Part shown: piece after piece, positions 1 through 6,123 of the stretch
Layout of the letters: each line of letters starts with the position of its first letter
Numbering within the stretch: the first letter of the stretch is position 1
Source: Rikenella sp.
GTDB taxonomy: Bacteria > Bacteroidota > Bacteroidia > Bacteroidales > Rikenellaceae
Reading direction: 5' to 3'
Assembly: GCA_029054535.1 (NCBI GenBank)
Contig: JAIDFC010000099.1
Span: 1 to 9,308 of the forward strand
Length of the DNA stretch: 9,308 bases
Program-made: the position numbers and the translations under genes
Notes under the pieces: generated by a model
What the model was told of the DNA's origin: nothing
What the model saw: only the letters and a program-made list of their open reading frames with translations
The model's database searches: none

Positions 1-90
1 TTCTGTGAACAGAAAGAACCAAAGAAACTTTCGGGAATGCTAACGCATTCCATGGGCTGCCGTAGTCAAGAGCCTTGTTCCCTTTGTTTT

Positions 91-162
91 GGGTAGGGAC
101 TTTTAATGCAGGGCGCAATTAAGTTTGAGAGAACCTATGCGCCCTCATTAAAAGCCCTACCC
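91..162. repeat. Long imperfect inverted repeat (25-27 nt arms, 20 nt loop)
   Basis: The left arm is 91-117, beginning GGGTAGGGACTTTTAATG and ending GGGCGCA. The right arm is 138-162, beginning TGCGCCCTCATTAAAAG and ending CCCTACCC. The arms pair along their whole length except for two single-base bulges (the G at 111-113 side and the A at 99 side of the left arm), giving about 25 pairs around a 20-base loop (118-137). T90 and A163 extend the stem by one pair. No T-run follows on either strand, so it is not a standard terminator. It could be a dispersed palindromic repeat or a structured leader; I cannot distinguish these from sequence alone. Confidence 0.8.
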
Positions 163-228
163 ACACCGTGGGCCAGAGCATTAGATTGCGGAGCCTAAGG
201 CGTAGCGTAGCTGTTGGAAGTCTTTTGG

Positions 229-262
229 GTACCTTTTCTTCAGAAAAGGTACGGTTCCGTAC
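229..262. repeat. Two overlapping, mutually exclusive hairpins sharing GTAC
   Basis: GTACCTTTTCT (229-239) and AGAAAAGGTAC (242-252) are a perfect 11-base inverted repeat with two bases between them; in RNA the closing pairs would open to a small loop. GTACGG (249-254) and CCGTAC (257-262) form a second inverted repeat that reuses GTAC at 249-252, so both stems cannot form together. The element lies about 105 bases before the start of the sigma-54 activator gene. It may be an alternating structure in a leader, or simply part of an intergenic repeat. Confidence 0.7.
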
Positions 263-366
263 TGTAGCCAAAGAACAAAAGGTATAAACCGAACGACAGA
301 ACAAACAACAACCATGCCAGCAGGTGAGTCGAGAGTTAAAAAAGCGTATCTTTGCGGGAGACGACT

Positions 367-1638
367 ATGGAACTGCAAAGCGTAAAACAACGATTCGGGA
401 TCATCGGCAACACTCCGGCGCTCAACCGGGCGTTGGAAGTAGCGTTGCGGGTGGCACCCACGGACCTGACCGTGTTGATCGGCGGCGAGAGCGGCGTGGG
501 CAAGGAATTTTTTCCGCAGATCATCCACGCCTACAGTGCACGGAAACATGGGAATTACATTGCCGTGAACTGCGGCGCGATCCCCGAGGGGACGATCGAC
601 AGCGAACTTTTCGGCCACGAACGGGGATCGTTCACCGGCGCGACCGACAGCCGGAAGGGGTATTTCGAGGTGGCCGACGGCGGGACGATCTTTTTGGACG
701 AGGTGGGCGAACTGCCTCTGACGACGCAGGTAAGGCTGTTGCGGGTGTTGCAGAGCGGGGAGTTCATCCGGGTGGGGTCGTCGAAAGCGCAGAAAACCAA
801 TGTGCGGGTCGTTGCGGCGACGAACGTCAACCTGCGGCTGGCGGTCGAGGCCGGACGGTTTCGCGAAGACCTCTACTATCGTCTCAACACCGTGCCGATC
901 ACCGTACCCCCGCTACGGGAACGGAAAGCCGATATTCATCTTTTGTTCCGAAAATTCGCCACCGATGTCGCGACACAGTATCACATGCCTCCGATCGGAC
1001 TGACGGCCGAGGCGCGGCGGTTGCTCGAAGACTACGGCTGGCCGGGCAACGTGCGGCAGCTCAAGAACGTAGCCGAGCAGATCTCGGCCATCGAGGAGAG
1101 GCGGGAGATCGATGCGGACGTCCTGCTGCGCTACCTGCCCGATTATGCGAACGCCGCTTCGCAGCTGGTTCCGGTGGCGGCGGGGGGCGGGAGAGGAGAG
1201 TTTGCGAACACCACGGAGCGGGATATCTTGTATAAACTGCTGTTCGACCTGCGCGGCGAGGTGTCGGAACTCAAGGGAATGGTGGCCGAGCTCGCGGCGG
1301 CGCAGCACCACGGGGCTCCGTCGTCGACGGTAGCCTATTCCGGTTCGTCGCTGCCGATGAAGCTGGGGGGCGAATCGGTGTTGCCGGCGACCTTCGCGCC
1401 GATCGGCGGGGGGAACTATGTCGAAACCGCTGCAGAGGCAGAGGTGGTGGGCGACGAATCGACCGAACCGCTCCGGGCGGCGCCGCAGACCAAAGAAGAG
1501 GCGCAGCGGGAGGCAATACTGCAAGCCTTGCGGCGCAACCACGGCAAACGTAAAGAGGCCGCGCGGGAGTTGTTCATCTCCGAGCGGACGTTGTATCGCA
1601 AAATTAAGGAGTTAGGGATTCAGGACGAAATGTTGTAA
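367..1638 (+). CDS. Sigma-54-dependent transcriptional activator, AAA+ plus Fis-type HTH, no receiver domain
   Basis: A bacterial enhancer-binding protein that uses ATP hydrolysis to open promoters held by RNA polymerase-sigma-54. From ATG 367 it has 423 residues. The AAA+ domain begins almost at once: Walker A GESGVGKE (40-47), GSFTGA loop (87-92, Ser replacing the usual Ala of GAFTGA), Walker B IFLDE (108-112), sensor I VAATN, FREDLYYRLN with the arginine-finger region, and the sensor II motif GWPGNVRQLKN. A linker with a possible short coiled coil (ERDILYKLLFDLRGEVSELK) and a low-complexity Ala/Gly/Glu stretch leads to a C-terminal Fis-type helix-turn-helix (about 380-418, ending SERTLYRKIKEL). 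There is no N-terminal receiver, GAF or PAS domain, so activity is probably controlled by level or by a partner protein. ATG 367 is preferred over in-frame TTG 352 because GGGAGA (356-361) sits just upstream and homology begins near MELQSVK. In Bacteroides this regulator type usually sits beside lptE-like and secG genes; here no gene follows it on the plus strand in the window. Confidence 0.93.
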   Translation: MELQSVKQRFGIIGNTPALNRALEVALRVAPTDLTVLIGGESGVGKEFFPQIIHAYSARKHGNYIAVNCGAIPEGTIDSELFGHERGSFTGATDSRKGYFEVADGGTIFLDEVGELPLTTQVRLLRVLQSGEFIRVGSSKAQKTNVRVVAATNVNLRLAVEAGRFREDLYYRLNTVPITVPPLRERKADIHLLFRKFATDVATQYHMPPIGLTAEARRLLEDYGWPGNVRQLKNVAEQISAIEERREIDADVLLRYLPDYANAASQLVPVAAGGGRGEFANTTERDILYKLLFDLRGEVSELKGMVAELAAAQHHGAPSSTVAYSGSSLPMKLGGESVLPATFAPIGGGNYVETAAEAEVVGDESTEPLRAAPQTKEEAQREAILQALRRNHGKRKEAARELFISERTLYRKIKELGIQDEML

Positions 1639-1797
1639 TGTTTTGAGGAGCACCTTGCCATCAAGCCCTGCGAAACGAAGTCTGTCTACGTCGCGCGCGC
1701 TACCTCGGCAAAGCCTGTGAGCGGTCTCTGCTCTCGCTACGCTACTCGGTTCGTGTACAGAGCGGCATCGTCGCCCACGCGGAATGACGGCGATTCG

Positions 1798-1812
1798 GCG
1801 ACCAAAGGTCGC
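1798..1812. repeat. Perfect small hairpin GCGACC-AAA-GGTCGC
   Basis: Six-base perfect arms (1798-1803 and 1807-1812) around an AAA loop. No T-run follows. It is one of three short hairpins in the GC-rich half of the intergenic region. Confidence 0.6.
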
Positions 1813-1880
1813 AGTCTGTTTCAGGGGATATATGTACTTGATTGGTGTTGTTTCTCGGGTGCAGCCTGCGAGACCGCAAT

Positions 1881-1896
1881 CATTGCACGAGCAATG
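1881..1896. repeat. Perfect small hairpin CATTGC-ACGA-GCAATG
   Basis: Six-base perfect arms (1881-1886 and 1891-1896) with a four-base loop. No terminator-like T-run on either side. Confidence 0.55.
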
Positions 1897-1987
1897 AAAC
1901 ACTGGACGAGGCTACAGCCCGACAGGGTGAGAATTCGGAGAAAAATTTCTTTACCCCCGATTCAGCCGCTCTCACACGGTTGACCCG

Positions 1988-2002
1988 CGCGCCTGTGGCG
2001 CG
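1988..2002. repeat. Perfect GC hairpin CGCGCC-TGT-GGCGCG
   Basis: Six GC pairs (1988-1993/1997-2002) around TGT, followed on the plus strand by ATTTCT. The T content after the stem is too low for a convincing terminator, though it could be a weak one for the activator gene that ended 350 bases earlier. Confidence 0.55.
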
Positions 2003-2206
2003 ATTTCTGCAAAATCAAAGTGCTTAATGCCGGGACCTCGTTGGGTGTTTTACAACCTTATCGGCAGAGAATTACAGGGAGTTACAGAAAACCCGACGGC
2101 CATTCAGGAGAAAACCTACTAATCCAACACTCAGACCAGACAAACGAGCTCCACACCGAGCGCCGTTCCCAAAAGAGATACGACAGAGTGCCCACTCGCA
2201 CTCCAT

Positions 2207-2246
2207 AAAAAAAACCATGCACATCCCGAAATAGATGCGCATGGTT
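2207..2246 (-). terminator. Rho-independent terminator of the ribosomal-eno transcript
   Basis: Read on the minus strand, AACCATGCGCATC (2246-2234) pairs with GATGTGCATGGTT (2225-2213) to make a 13-pair stem with a single G-U wobble and an eight-base loop (2233-2226). Eight consecutive T residues follow (2214-2207). The wobble is tolerated only in minus-strand RNA (it would be A-C in plus-strand RNA), and the plus strand has an A-run before the stem rather than a T-run after it, so the terminator acts in one direction. It lies about 250 bases after the eno stop codon, implying a long 3' untranslated region. Confidence 0.9.
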
Positions 2247-2492
2247 GCATAAACCAAATAGTAGACTTTCCTCCGCTTTTCCTCGAACAGGAGGAGAAAG
2301 AACCTCCCCTCCCCACGAGAAAATTTCTTTGCTCAAAACGTTCCCCTCTTTGAGGCGAAATATCTTCGCAAAGCCACTCTTCCTCCTCCGCCAAGAGATA
2401 TCTTCTGTAACAAGGCATCTACCATCCTCGCTAAAGAAGAGGAAGCACGCCGCCGGAGAAAAAGCTCCTACACGACTTTAACTTTCGATCCC

Positions 2493-3800
2493 TTATTTCT
2501 GCCGATAGATCTTAGTATAACCATAGATCGCCTCGTCTCCCAGCTCTTCCTCGATCCGGAGCAACTGGTTGTACTTGGCCATCCGGTCGGAACGGCTCAT
2601 CGAGCCGGTCTTGATCTGGCCCGAGTTGGTAGCCACGGCGATATCCGCAATCGTCGCATCTTCGGTTTCGCCCGAACGGTGCGACGTTACGCTGGTGTAA
2701 CCCGCACGATGCGCCATTTCGATCGCATCCAACGTTTCGGTCAGCGAACCGATCTGGTTTACTTTGATCAGGATCGAGTTCCCGCAGCCCATTTCGATCC
2801 CTTTCTTCAAGAACTCGACGTTGGTTACGAACAGGTCGTCGCCCACCAGCTGGCACTTGTCGCCGATCGCTGCGGTGAGCTTCTGCCAACCTTCCCAGTC
2901 GTTTTCGCTCATCCCGTCTTCGATCGAGTCGATCGGGTACTTTTCAACCAACCCCTTGAGGTATTCCACCTGCTGGTCCGAAGTCAATTTCGCCCCCTTA
3001 TCCCCTTCGAAGATGGTGTAGTCGTACACGCCGTTCTTATAAAATTCCGACGAAGCGCAGTCCATCCCGATAGCCACATCGCCCCCCTCGCATTTCCGTC
3101 CCGGTTTGTAGCCGGCTTTTTTGATGGCTTCGATGATCGATTCGATCGCGTCTTCGGTCCCTTTCAAGGTCGGTGCGAAACCGCCTTCATCGCCCACAGC
3201 GGTCGACAGCCCACGGTCGTGCAACACTTTTTTCAAGGCGTGGAACACTTCGGCCCCCATCCGCAGCCCTTCGCGGAACGAAGCGGCGCCTACCGGACGG
3301 ATCATGAATTCCTGGAATGCGATCGGCGCATCGGAGTGCGACCCACCATTGATGATATTCATCATCGGCACCGGCAGAGTCTTGGCATTCGAACCGCCGA
3401 TATACCGATACAACGGCATCCCGAGGAAGTTAGCCGCCGCCTTAGCGCAAGCCAGCGATACCCCCAAAATAGCATTCGCCCCCAAGTTCGATTTGGTCGG
3501 CGTTCCGTCGAGTGCGATCATGGTTTTGTCGATCCCGACCTGGTCGGTAACCATCATGCCAACGATCTCTTTGGCAATCACTTCGTTGACGTTCTGCACG
3601 GCTTTCAAGACCCCTTTCCCGAGGTAACGTCCCTTATCTCCGTCGCGGAGTTCGAGGGCTTCGTTTTCGCCGGTTGACGCGCCGCTCGGCACAGCCGCAC
3701 GCCCGAAAGCGCCGCTGGCGGTCAGTACTTCCACTTCTACGGTCGGATTACCGCGCGAGTCGAGGATCTCGCGTGCATGTACGCTGATGATTTGTCCCAT
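2493..3800 (-). CDS. eno: Enolase (phosphopyruvate hydratase)
   Basis: Catalyses the reversible conversion of 2-phosphoglycerate to phosphoenolpyruvate in glycolysis, in the cytosol; in many bacteria enolase is also part of the RNA degradosome. The protein is 435 residues, normal for bacterial enolases, and complete. Visible landmarks are the N-terminal AREILDSRGNPTVEVEV, the ASTG loop (41-44), NGGSHSD with H155, QEFMIRP with E164, VGDEGGFAP with the general acid E205, and the Mg ligands D247 (GMDCAS), E294 (SIEDG) and the VGDDLF aspartates (321-322). The catalytic base K346 (LIKVNQIGSLTET), H374 (SHRSGETED) and K397 (GQIKTGSMSRSDR) are also present. All catalytic positions are intact. It follows rplQ on the same strand after 129 bases that contain a consensus promoter and a strong inverted repeat, so it probably has its own promoter as well as read-through. 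The start MGQI fits the family; the upstream sequence is A-rich with no Shine-Dalgarno motif. Confidence 0.98.
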   Translation of the reverse strand: MGQIISVHAREILDSRGNPTVEVEVLTASGAFGRAAVPSGASTGENEALELRDGDKGRYLGKGVLKAVQNVNEVIAKEIVGMMVTDQVGIDKTMIALDGTPTKSNLGANAILGVSLACAKAAANFLGMPLYRYIGGSNAKTLPVPMMNIINGGSHSDAPIAFQEFMIRPVGAASFREGLRMGAEVFHALKKVLHDRGLSTAVGDEGGFAPTLKGTEDAIESIIEAIKKAGYKPGRKCEGGDVAIGMDCASSEFYKNGVYDYTIFEGDKGAKLTSDQQVEYLKGLVEKYPIDSIEDGMSENDWEGWQKLTAAIGDKCQLVGDDLFVTNVEFLKKGIEMGCGNSILIKVNQIGSLTETLDAIEMAHRAGYTSVTSHRSGETEDATIADIAVATNSGQIKTGSMSRSDRMAKYNQLLRIEEELGDEAIYGYTKIYRQK

Positions 3801-3843
3801 TTTCTTTTTGGTTATTAAGTATTTGTAAGTCCGTATCTCCTCT

Positions 3844-3917
3844 GAAACAATCGAGGGGCACTCACCCGGCCACCAAGTGAACCGGGTAAATTCCCCTCAA
3901 AAGTAGTGTATTGTTTC
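3844..3917 (-). promoter_or_regulatory. Nested three-tier inverted repeat in the rplQ-eno spacer
   Basis: Four concentric pairings share one axis: GAAACAAT (3844-3851) with ATTGTTTC (3910-3917), GAGGGG (3853-3858) with CCCCTC (3893-3898), ACCCGG (3864-3869) with CCGGGT (3882-3887), and an apical CAC/GTG (3871-3873/3877-3879). Together they give about 23 perfect pairs interrupted by internal loops. No T-run follows on the minus strand, so it is not a simple terminator. The outer left arm (in the minus sense) is inside the eno promoter spacer, so the full structure can form only in read-through RNA from the ribosomal operon; the promoter's own transcript would keep the inner hairpin. A role in RNA processing, attenuation or stabilisation is inference. 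Confidence 0.7.
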
Positions 3918-3929
3918 GATCTACGCAAA
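3898..3929 (-). promoter_or_regulatory. Bacteroidota-type promoter for eno (TTTG-N20-TACTTTTG)
   Basis: On the minus strand TTTG (3929-3926) is followed by exactly 20 bases and then TACTTTTG (3905-3898), an exact match to the known Bacteroides primary-sigma consensus TTTG / TAnnTTTG with the expected spacing. The -33 box begins directly at the rplQ stop codon. Transcription would begin at about 3890-3894, giving an eno leader of roughly 90 bases that starts with the inner hairpin (3887-3864). The box and spacing match is strong; activity is inferred. Confidence 0.75.
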
Positions 3930-4487
3930 TTATTCCGCAACCGGAGCCGCAGCCTCCACGGTCGCTTCGGTCGCCTCTGCAGCAGCCGAAGTCGCCTCAG
4001 CTGCAGTCGAAGCCTCCGCCGCAGCGGTCGCCGTCTTCTTAGCGCCGCTCCCGGCACGCCGCGTACGACCTTTCCCCGCAGCAGCGCTACCCGATTTCTT
4101 AGCCGCGCCGCCGTTCTGGCTGTACTCTGCGTTGAAGTCCACGAGTTCGATAAAACAAGTCTCCGCACCGTCCCCCTGCCGGAACCCGGTTTTCAGGATA
4201 CGGCAGTATCCGCCCGGTCTATCCGCAATCTTAGGAGCGACTTCGCGGAAAAGTTCGATCACGGCTTCCTTATTCTTGAGGTAGGCGAAGACCATCCGCC
4301 GCGAATGGGTCGAGTCGTCTTTCGATTTGGTGATGATCGGTTCCACGAAAGTCCGCAGCGCTTTCGCCTTGGCCAGAGTGGTGTTGATTCGCTTGTGCAG
4401 GATCAGCGATGCCGCCATGTTCGCCATCAAGGCCTTCCGGTGCGAAGCCTGACGACCCAGGTGGTTGATGGTTTTGTTATGTCTCAT
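3930..4487 (-). CDS. rplQ: 50S ribosomal protein bL17 with Ala/Glu-rich C-terminal extension
   Basis: Structural protein of the large ribosomal subunit near the exit-tunnel side. The N-terminal core (1 to about 122) is classic bL17: MRHNKTINHLGRQASHRKAL, then MANMAASLILHKRINTTLAKAKALR, and a closing GAETCFIELVDFN. The total of 185 residues is longer than the usual 115-130. The extra 60 or so residues form a low-complexity tail, first basic (KKSGSAAAGKGRTRR, about 130-150), then Ala/Glu/Thr-rich and acidic (about 152-185). Such tails occur in other Bacteroidota bL17 proteins. The start lies only 8 bases after the rpoA stop, so the two are almost certainly co-transcribed and perhaps translationally coupled. 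The tail is coded in the same GC-rich style as the core and shows no frameshift. Confidence 0.97.
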   Translation of the reverse strand: MRHNKTINHLGRQASHRKALMANMAASLILHKRINTTLAKAKALRTFVEPIITKSKDDSTHSRRMVFAYLKNKEAVIELFREVAPKIADRPGGYCRILKTGFRQGDGAETCFIELVDFNAEYSQNGGAAKKSGSAAAGKGRTRRAGSGAKKTATAAAEASTAAEATSAAAEATEATVEAAAPVAE

Positions 4488-4495
4488 GATTGTGT

Positions 4496-5488
4496 TTAGT
4501 CTTTGTCGAGTTTGTACTTAGCTACATCCATCCCGAAATGGAGGTTCAAGCTTTCGAGCAGTTCGTCGAGTTCGGACAAGGATTTCTTCCCGAAGTTTCT
4601 GAACTTGAGCAGGTCGCTCCGCTGGAAGCGCACGAGTTCCCCCAGCGTCTCCACTTCAGCCGCCTTGAGGCAGTTGAGCGCCCGCACCGACAGATCCTGT
4701 TCGGTGAGCTTGGTTTTGAGCAGTTGCCGCATGTGCAGAATATCCTCATCGAACTCCTCGGTAGCCGCCTTCTCTTCCGTATCCAACGTAATCTTCTCGT
4801 CGGAGAAGAGCATGAAGTGGAAGATCAAGATCTTGGCCGCCTCTTTCAAAGCATCTTTCGGATGGATCGAGCCATCGGTAGTAATCTCGATGGTGAGTTT
4901 TTCGTAGTCTGTCTTCTGTTCTACCCGATAGTTTTCGACCGCGTACTTGACGTTTTTGATCGGCGTATGAATCGAGTCGATCGGGAGGAGTCCGAACGGC
5001 GCATCGGCCGGTCTGTTCTCTTCCGCCGGCACATACCCGCGCCCTTTACCGATGGTGAGTTCCATTTGGAACTTGACATCGGGTTCGAGGCGGCAAATCA
5101 GCAGGTCCGGGTTGAGCACTTTGAAACCGGTCATGAAGTTCGACAAGTATCCGGCCGTAAGCTCCGTAACACCGGTAACATTGACGGTAACTTTCTCGGT
5201 TTCGACGTTTTCCACGGTCCGCACCAGACGTACCTGTTTGAGGTTCAGGATGATTTCGATCATCTCCTCCATCACGCCGGGTATGGAGGCGAACTCGTGG
5301 TCGACCCCCGGAATATGCACCGTAGTGAAAGCATACCCTTCGAGCGAAGAGAGGAGAATCCGGCGAAGTGCATTACCGACGGTGATGCCGAATCCCGGCT
5401 CCAACGGACGGAATTCGAATCGTCCGAAAGATGCCGACGAGTCGAGCATGATCACTTTGTCGGGCTTCTGGAATGCTAATATTGCCAT
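4496..5488 (-). CDS. rpoA: DNA-directed RNA polymerase subunit alpha
   Basis: The alpha subunit dimerises to nucleate RNA polymerase assembly, and its C-terminal domain contacts UP elements and activators. The 330-residue length is normal. The N-terminal domain (about 1-230) shows FGRFEFRPLEPGFGITVGNALRRILLSSL, which is the dimer/beta-contact segment with NALRRILLSS, and PGVxHEFxxIPGVMEE. A flexible acidic linker (about 232-258) precedes the C-terminal domain (about 262-320) with the helix-hairpin-helix elements DLSVRALNCLK and LLKFRNFGKKSLSEL; R269 matches the DNA-contacting Arg265 of E. coli. It is in the standard rpsD-rpoA-rplQ order, with a 26-base gap from rpsD. The start is supported by family length. 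A GAGGAG (5505-5500) lies 11 bases before the ATG, farther than a normal Shine-Dalgarno, and the bases next to the start are the ACACACAATT motif shared with rpsK. Confidence 0.98.
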   Translation of the reverse strand: MAILAFQKPDKVIMLDSSASFGRFEFRPLEPGFGITVGNALRRILLSSLEGYAFTTVHIPGVDHEFASIPGVMEEMIEIILNLKQVRLVRTVENVETEKVTVNVTGVTELTAGYLSNFMTGFKVLNPDLLICRLEPDVKFQMELTIGKGRGYVPAEENRPADAPFGLLPIDSIHTPIKNVKYAVENYRVEQKTDYEKLTIEITTDGSIHPKDALKEAAKILIFHFMLFSDEKITLDTEEKAATEEFDEDILHMRQLLKTKLTEQDLSVRALNCLKAAEVETLGELVRFQRSDLLKFRNFGKKSLSELDELLESLNLHFGMDVAKYKLDKD

Positions 5489-5514
5489 AATTGTGTGTAC
5501 TCCTCGATTAATTA

Positions 5515-6123
5515 CTATTTAGAGTAGAGTTCGACGATCAATTGTTCGTTGATGTTTTCAGGGATTTCGGTCCGTTCGGGTTTCTGCATGAATTTCCCGG
5601 ACATCGACGCGGCGTCCCATTCGAGCCAAGCGAAGCGGCTGCGTTGGTTCGAGCCGAGGGCGTTGGCAATGACCTCCAGCGATTTCGATTTTTCGCGAAC
5701 GGCAACGATCTGCCCCGGTTTCAAAGAGTACGACGGGATATTGACCACCTCGCCATCGACGGTGATGTGCCGGTGCGACACCAACTGCCGCGCAGCTGCG
5801 CGCGTCGGAGCGATCCCCATCCGGTAAACCACATTATCGAGCCGAGATTCGAGGAGTTGCAAGAGCACCTCGCCGGTAACCCCCCCTGCGCGTTCCGCCG
5901 CTTCGAACGTGCGCCGGAACTGCTTTTCGAGCATCCCGTAGAGTGCCTTCACTTTCTGTTTTTCCTTGAGCTGTACGCCGTATTCGGATACTTTTTTCCG
6001 CCGACGGTTGAGCCCGTGTTGTCCCGGAGGATAATTCTTCTTCTCGAACGAAGAGTCCGAACCGAAAATAGGTTCGCCGAATTTCCGGGCGATTTTAGTT
6101 CTTGGTCCTGTATAACGTGCCAT
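5515..6123 (-). CDS. rpsD: 30S ribosomal protein uS4
   Basis: Primary-binding small-subunit protein that nucleates 16S rRNA folding; in E. coli it also represses its own operon. It has 202 residues, a normal length. The N-terminus MARYTGPRTKIARKFGEPIFG and the YPPGQHG motif (31-37) are typical. There is no N-terminal cysteine cluster, so this is the zinc-free form. The S4 RNA-binding domain spans about 92-155 (ESRLDNVVYRMGIAPTRAAARQLVSHRHITVDG). The 156 bases between rpsK and this gene are unusually long for this cluster and contain candidate RNA structure, described separately. Confidence 0.98.
   Translation of the reverse strand: MARYTGPRTKIARKFGEPIFGSDSSFEKKNYPPGQHGLNRRRKKVSEYGVQLKEKQKVKALYGMLEKQFRRTFEAAERAGGVTGEVLLQLLESRLDNVVYRMGIAPTRAAARQLVSHRHITVDGEVVNIPSYSLKPGQIVAVREKSKSLEVIANALGSNQRSRFAWLEWDAASMSGKFMQKPERTEIPENINEQLIVELYSK

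Larger units (their letters stand above)
1..366. other. Non-coding region with a palindrome cluster, upstream of the sigma-54 activator
   Basis: No open frame here resembles a known protein. The stretch is rich in inverted repeats: 1-5/10-14 (TTCTG/CAGAA), 34-40/45-51 (GGAATGC/GCATTCC), 91-117/138-162 (a long stem), and 229-239/242-252 followed by an overlapping 249-254/257-262. A string of separate palindromes in an AT-rich spacer resembles dispersed intergenic (REP/BIME-like) repeats, but copy number cannot be seen from one window. A TAnnTTTG-like octamer (TAAGTTTG, 120-127) lies in the loop of the 91-162 stem without a TTTG about 20 bases upstream, so I do not call a promoter. The promoter of the downstream gene is not identified. 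Confidence 0.6.
1639..2492. other. 854-base intergenic region between two convergent genes, no credible gene
   Basis: All open frames here are short, of odd composition and mostly non-ATG; none resembles a known family. The first half (about 1650-2030) is GC-rich with small palindromes (1798-1812, 1881-1896, 1988-2002), and carries a 10-mer GCTACGCTAC (1736-1745) whose reverse complement occurs at 202-211 upstream of the activator gene. The second half holds GAGTGC/GCACTC (2186-2191/2198-2203), the minus-strand terminator at 2207-2246, and a pyrimidine-rich stretch (2260-2480) that would be the purine-rich 3' untranslated region of the eno transcript. That stretch contains two copies of GARATATCTTC (2357-2367 and 2395-2405). 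No tRNA, rRNA or transposase remnant is recognisable. No terminator with a T-run is visible for the plus-strand gene ending at 1638. Confidence 0.7.

Noticed and set aside
120..127. TAAGTTTG as a promoter -7 box for the activator gene
   Set aside because: No TTTG at the right spacing upstream and it lies inside the loop of a large palindrome; insufficient to call.
311..330. Minus-strand TGGCATGG as a sigma-54 (-24/-12) promoter
   Set aside because: No GC at the -12 position with correct spacing.
347..354. TATCTTTG, a perfect TAnnTTTG box just before the sigma-54 activator start
   Set aside because: It would place the transcript start only a few bases before ATG 367, and there is no TTTG about 20 bases upstream; probably chance.
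1612..1902. 96-codon minus-strand open frame overlapping the end of the activator gene
   Set aside because: Arg/Cys-rich translation without family resemblance, overlapping a confirmed gene antisense; looks like read-through of repeat-like sequence.
2245..2481. 78-codon plus-strand open frame downstream of the terminator
   Set aside because: Starts with TTG, low-complexity composition, no recognisable family, and antisense to the predicted eno 3' UTR.
2679..3677. 332-codon open frame antisense to eno
   Set aside because: Shadow of the GC-rich eno coding sequence; translation is rich in His/Phe/Arg/Asp and resembles no family.
4490..5479. 329-codon open frame antisense to rpoA
   Set aside because: Mirror frame of rpoA codon use; no start signal or homology visible.
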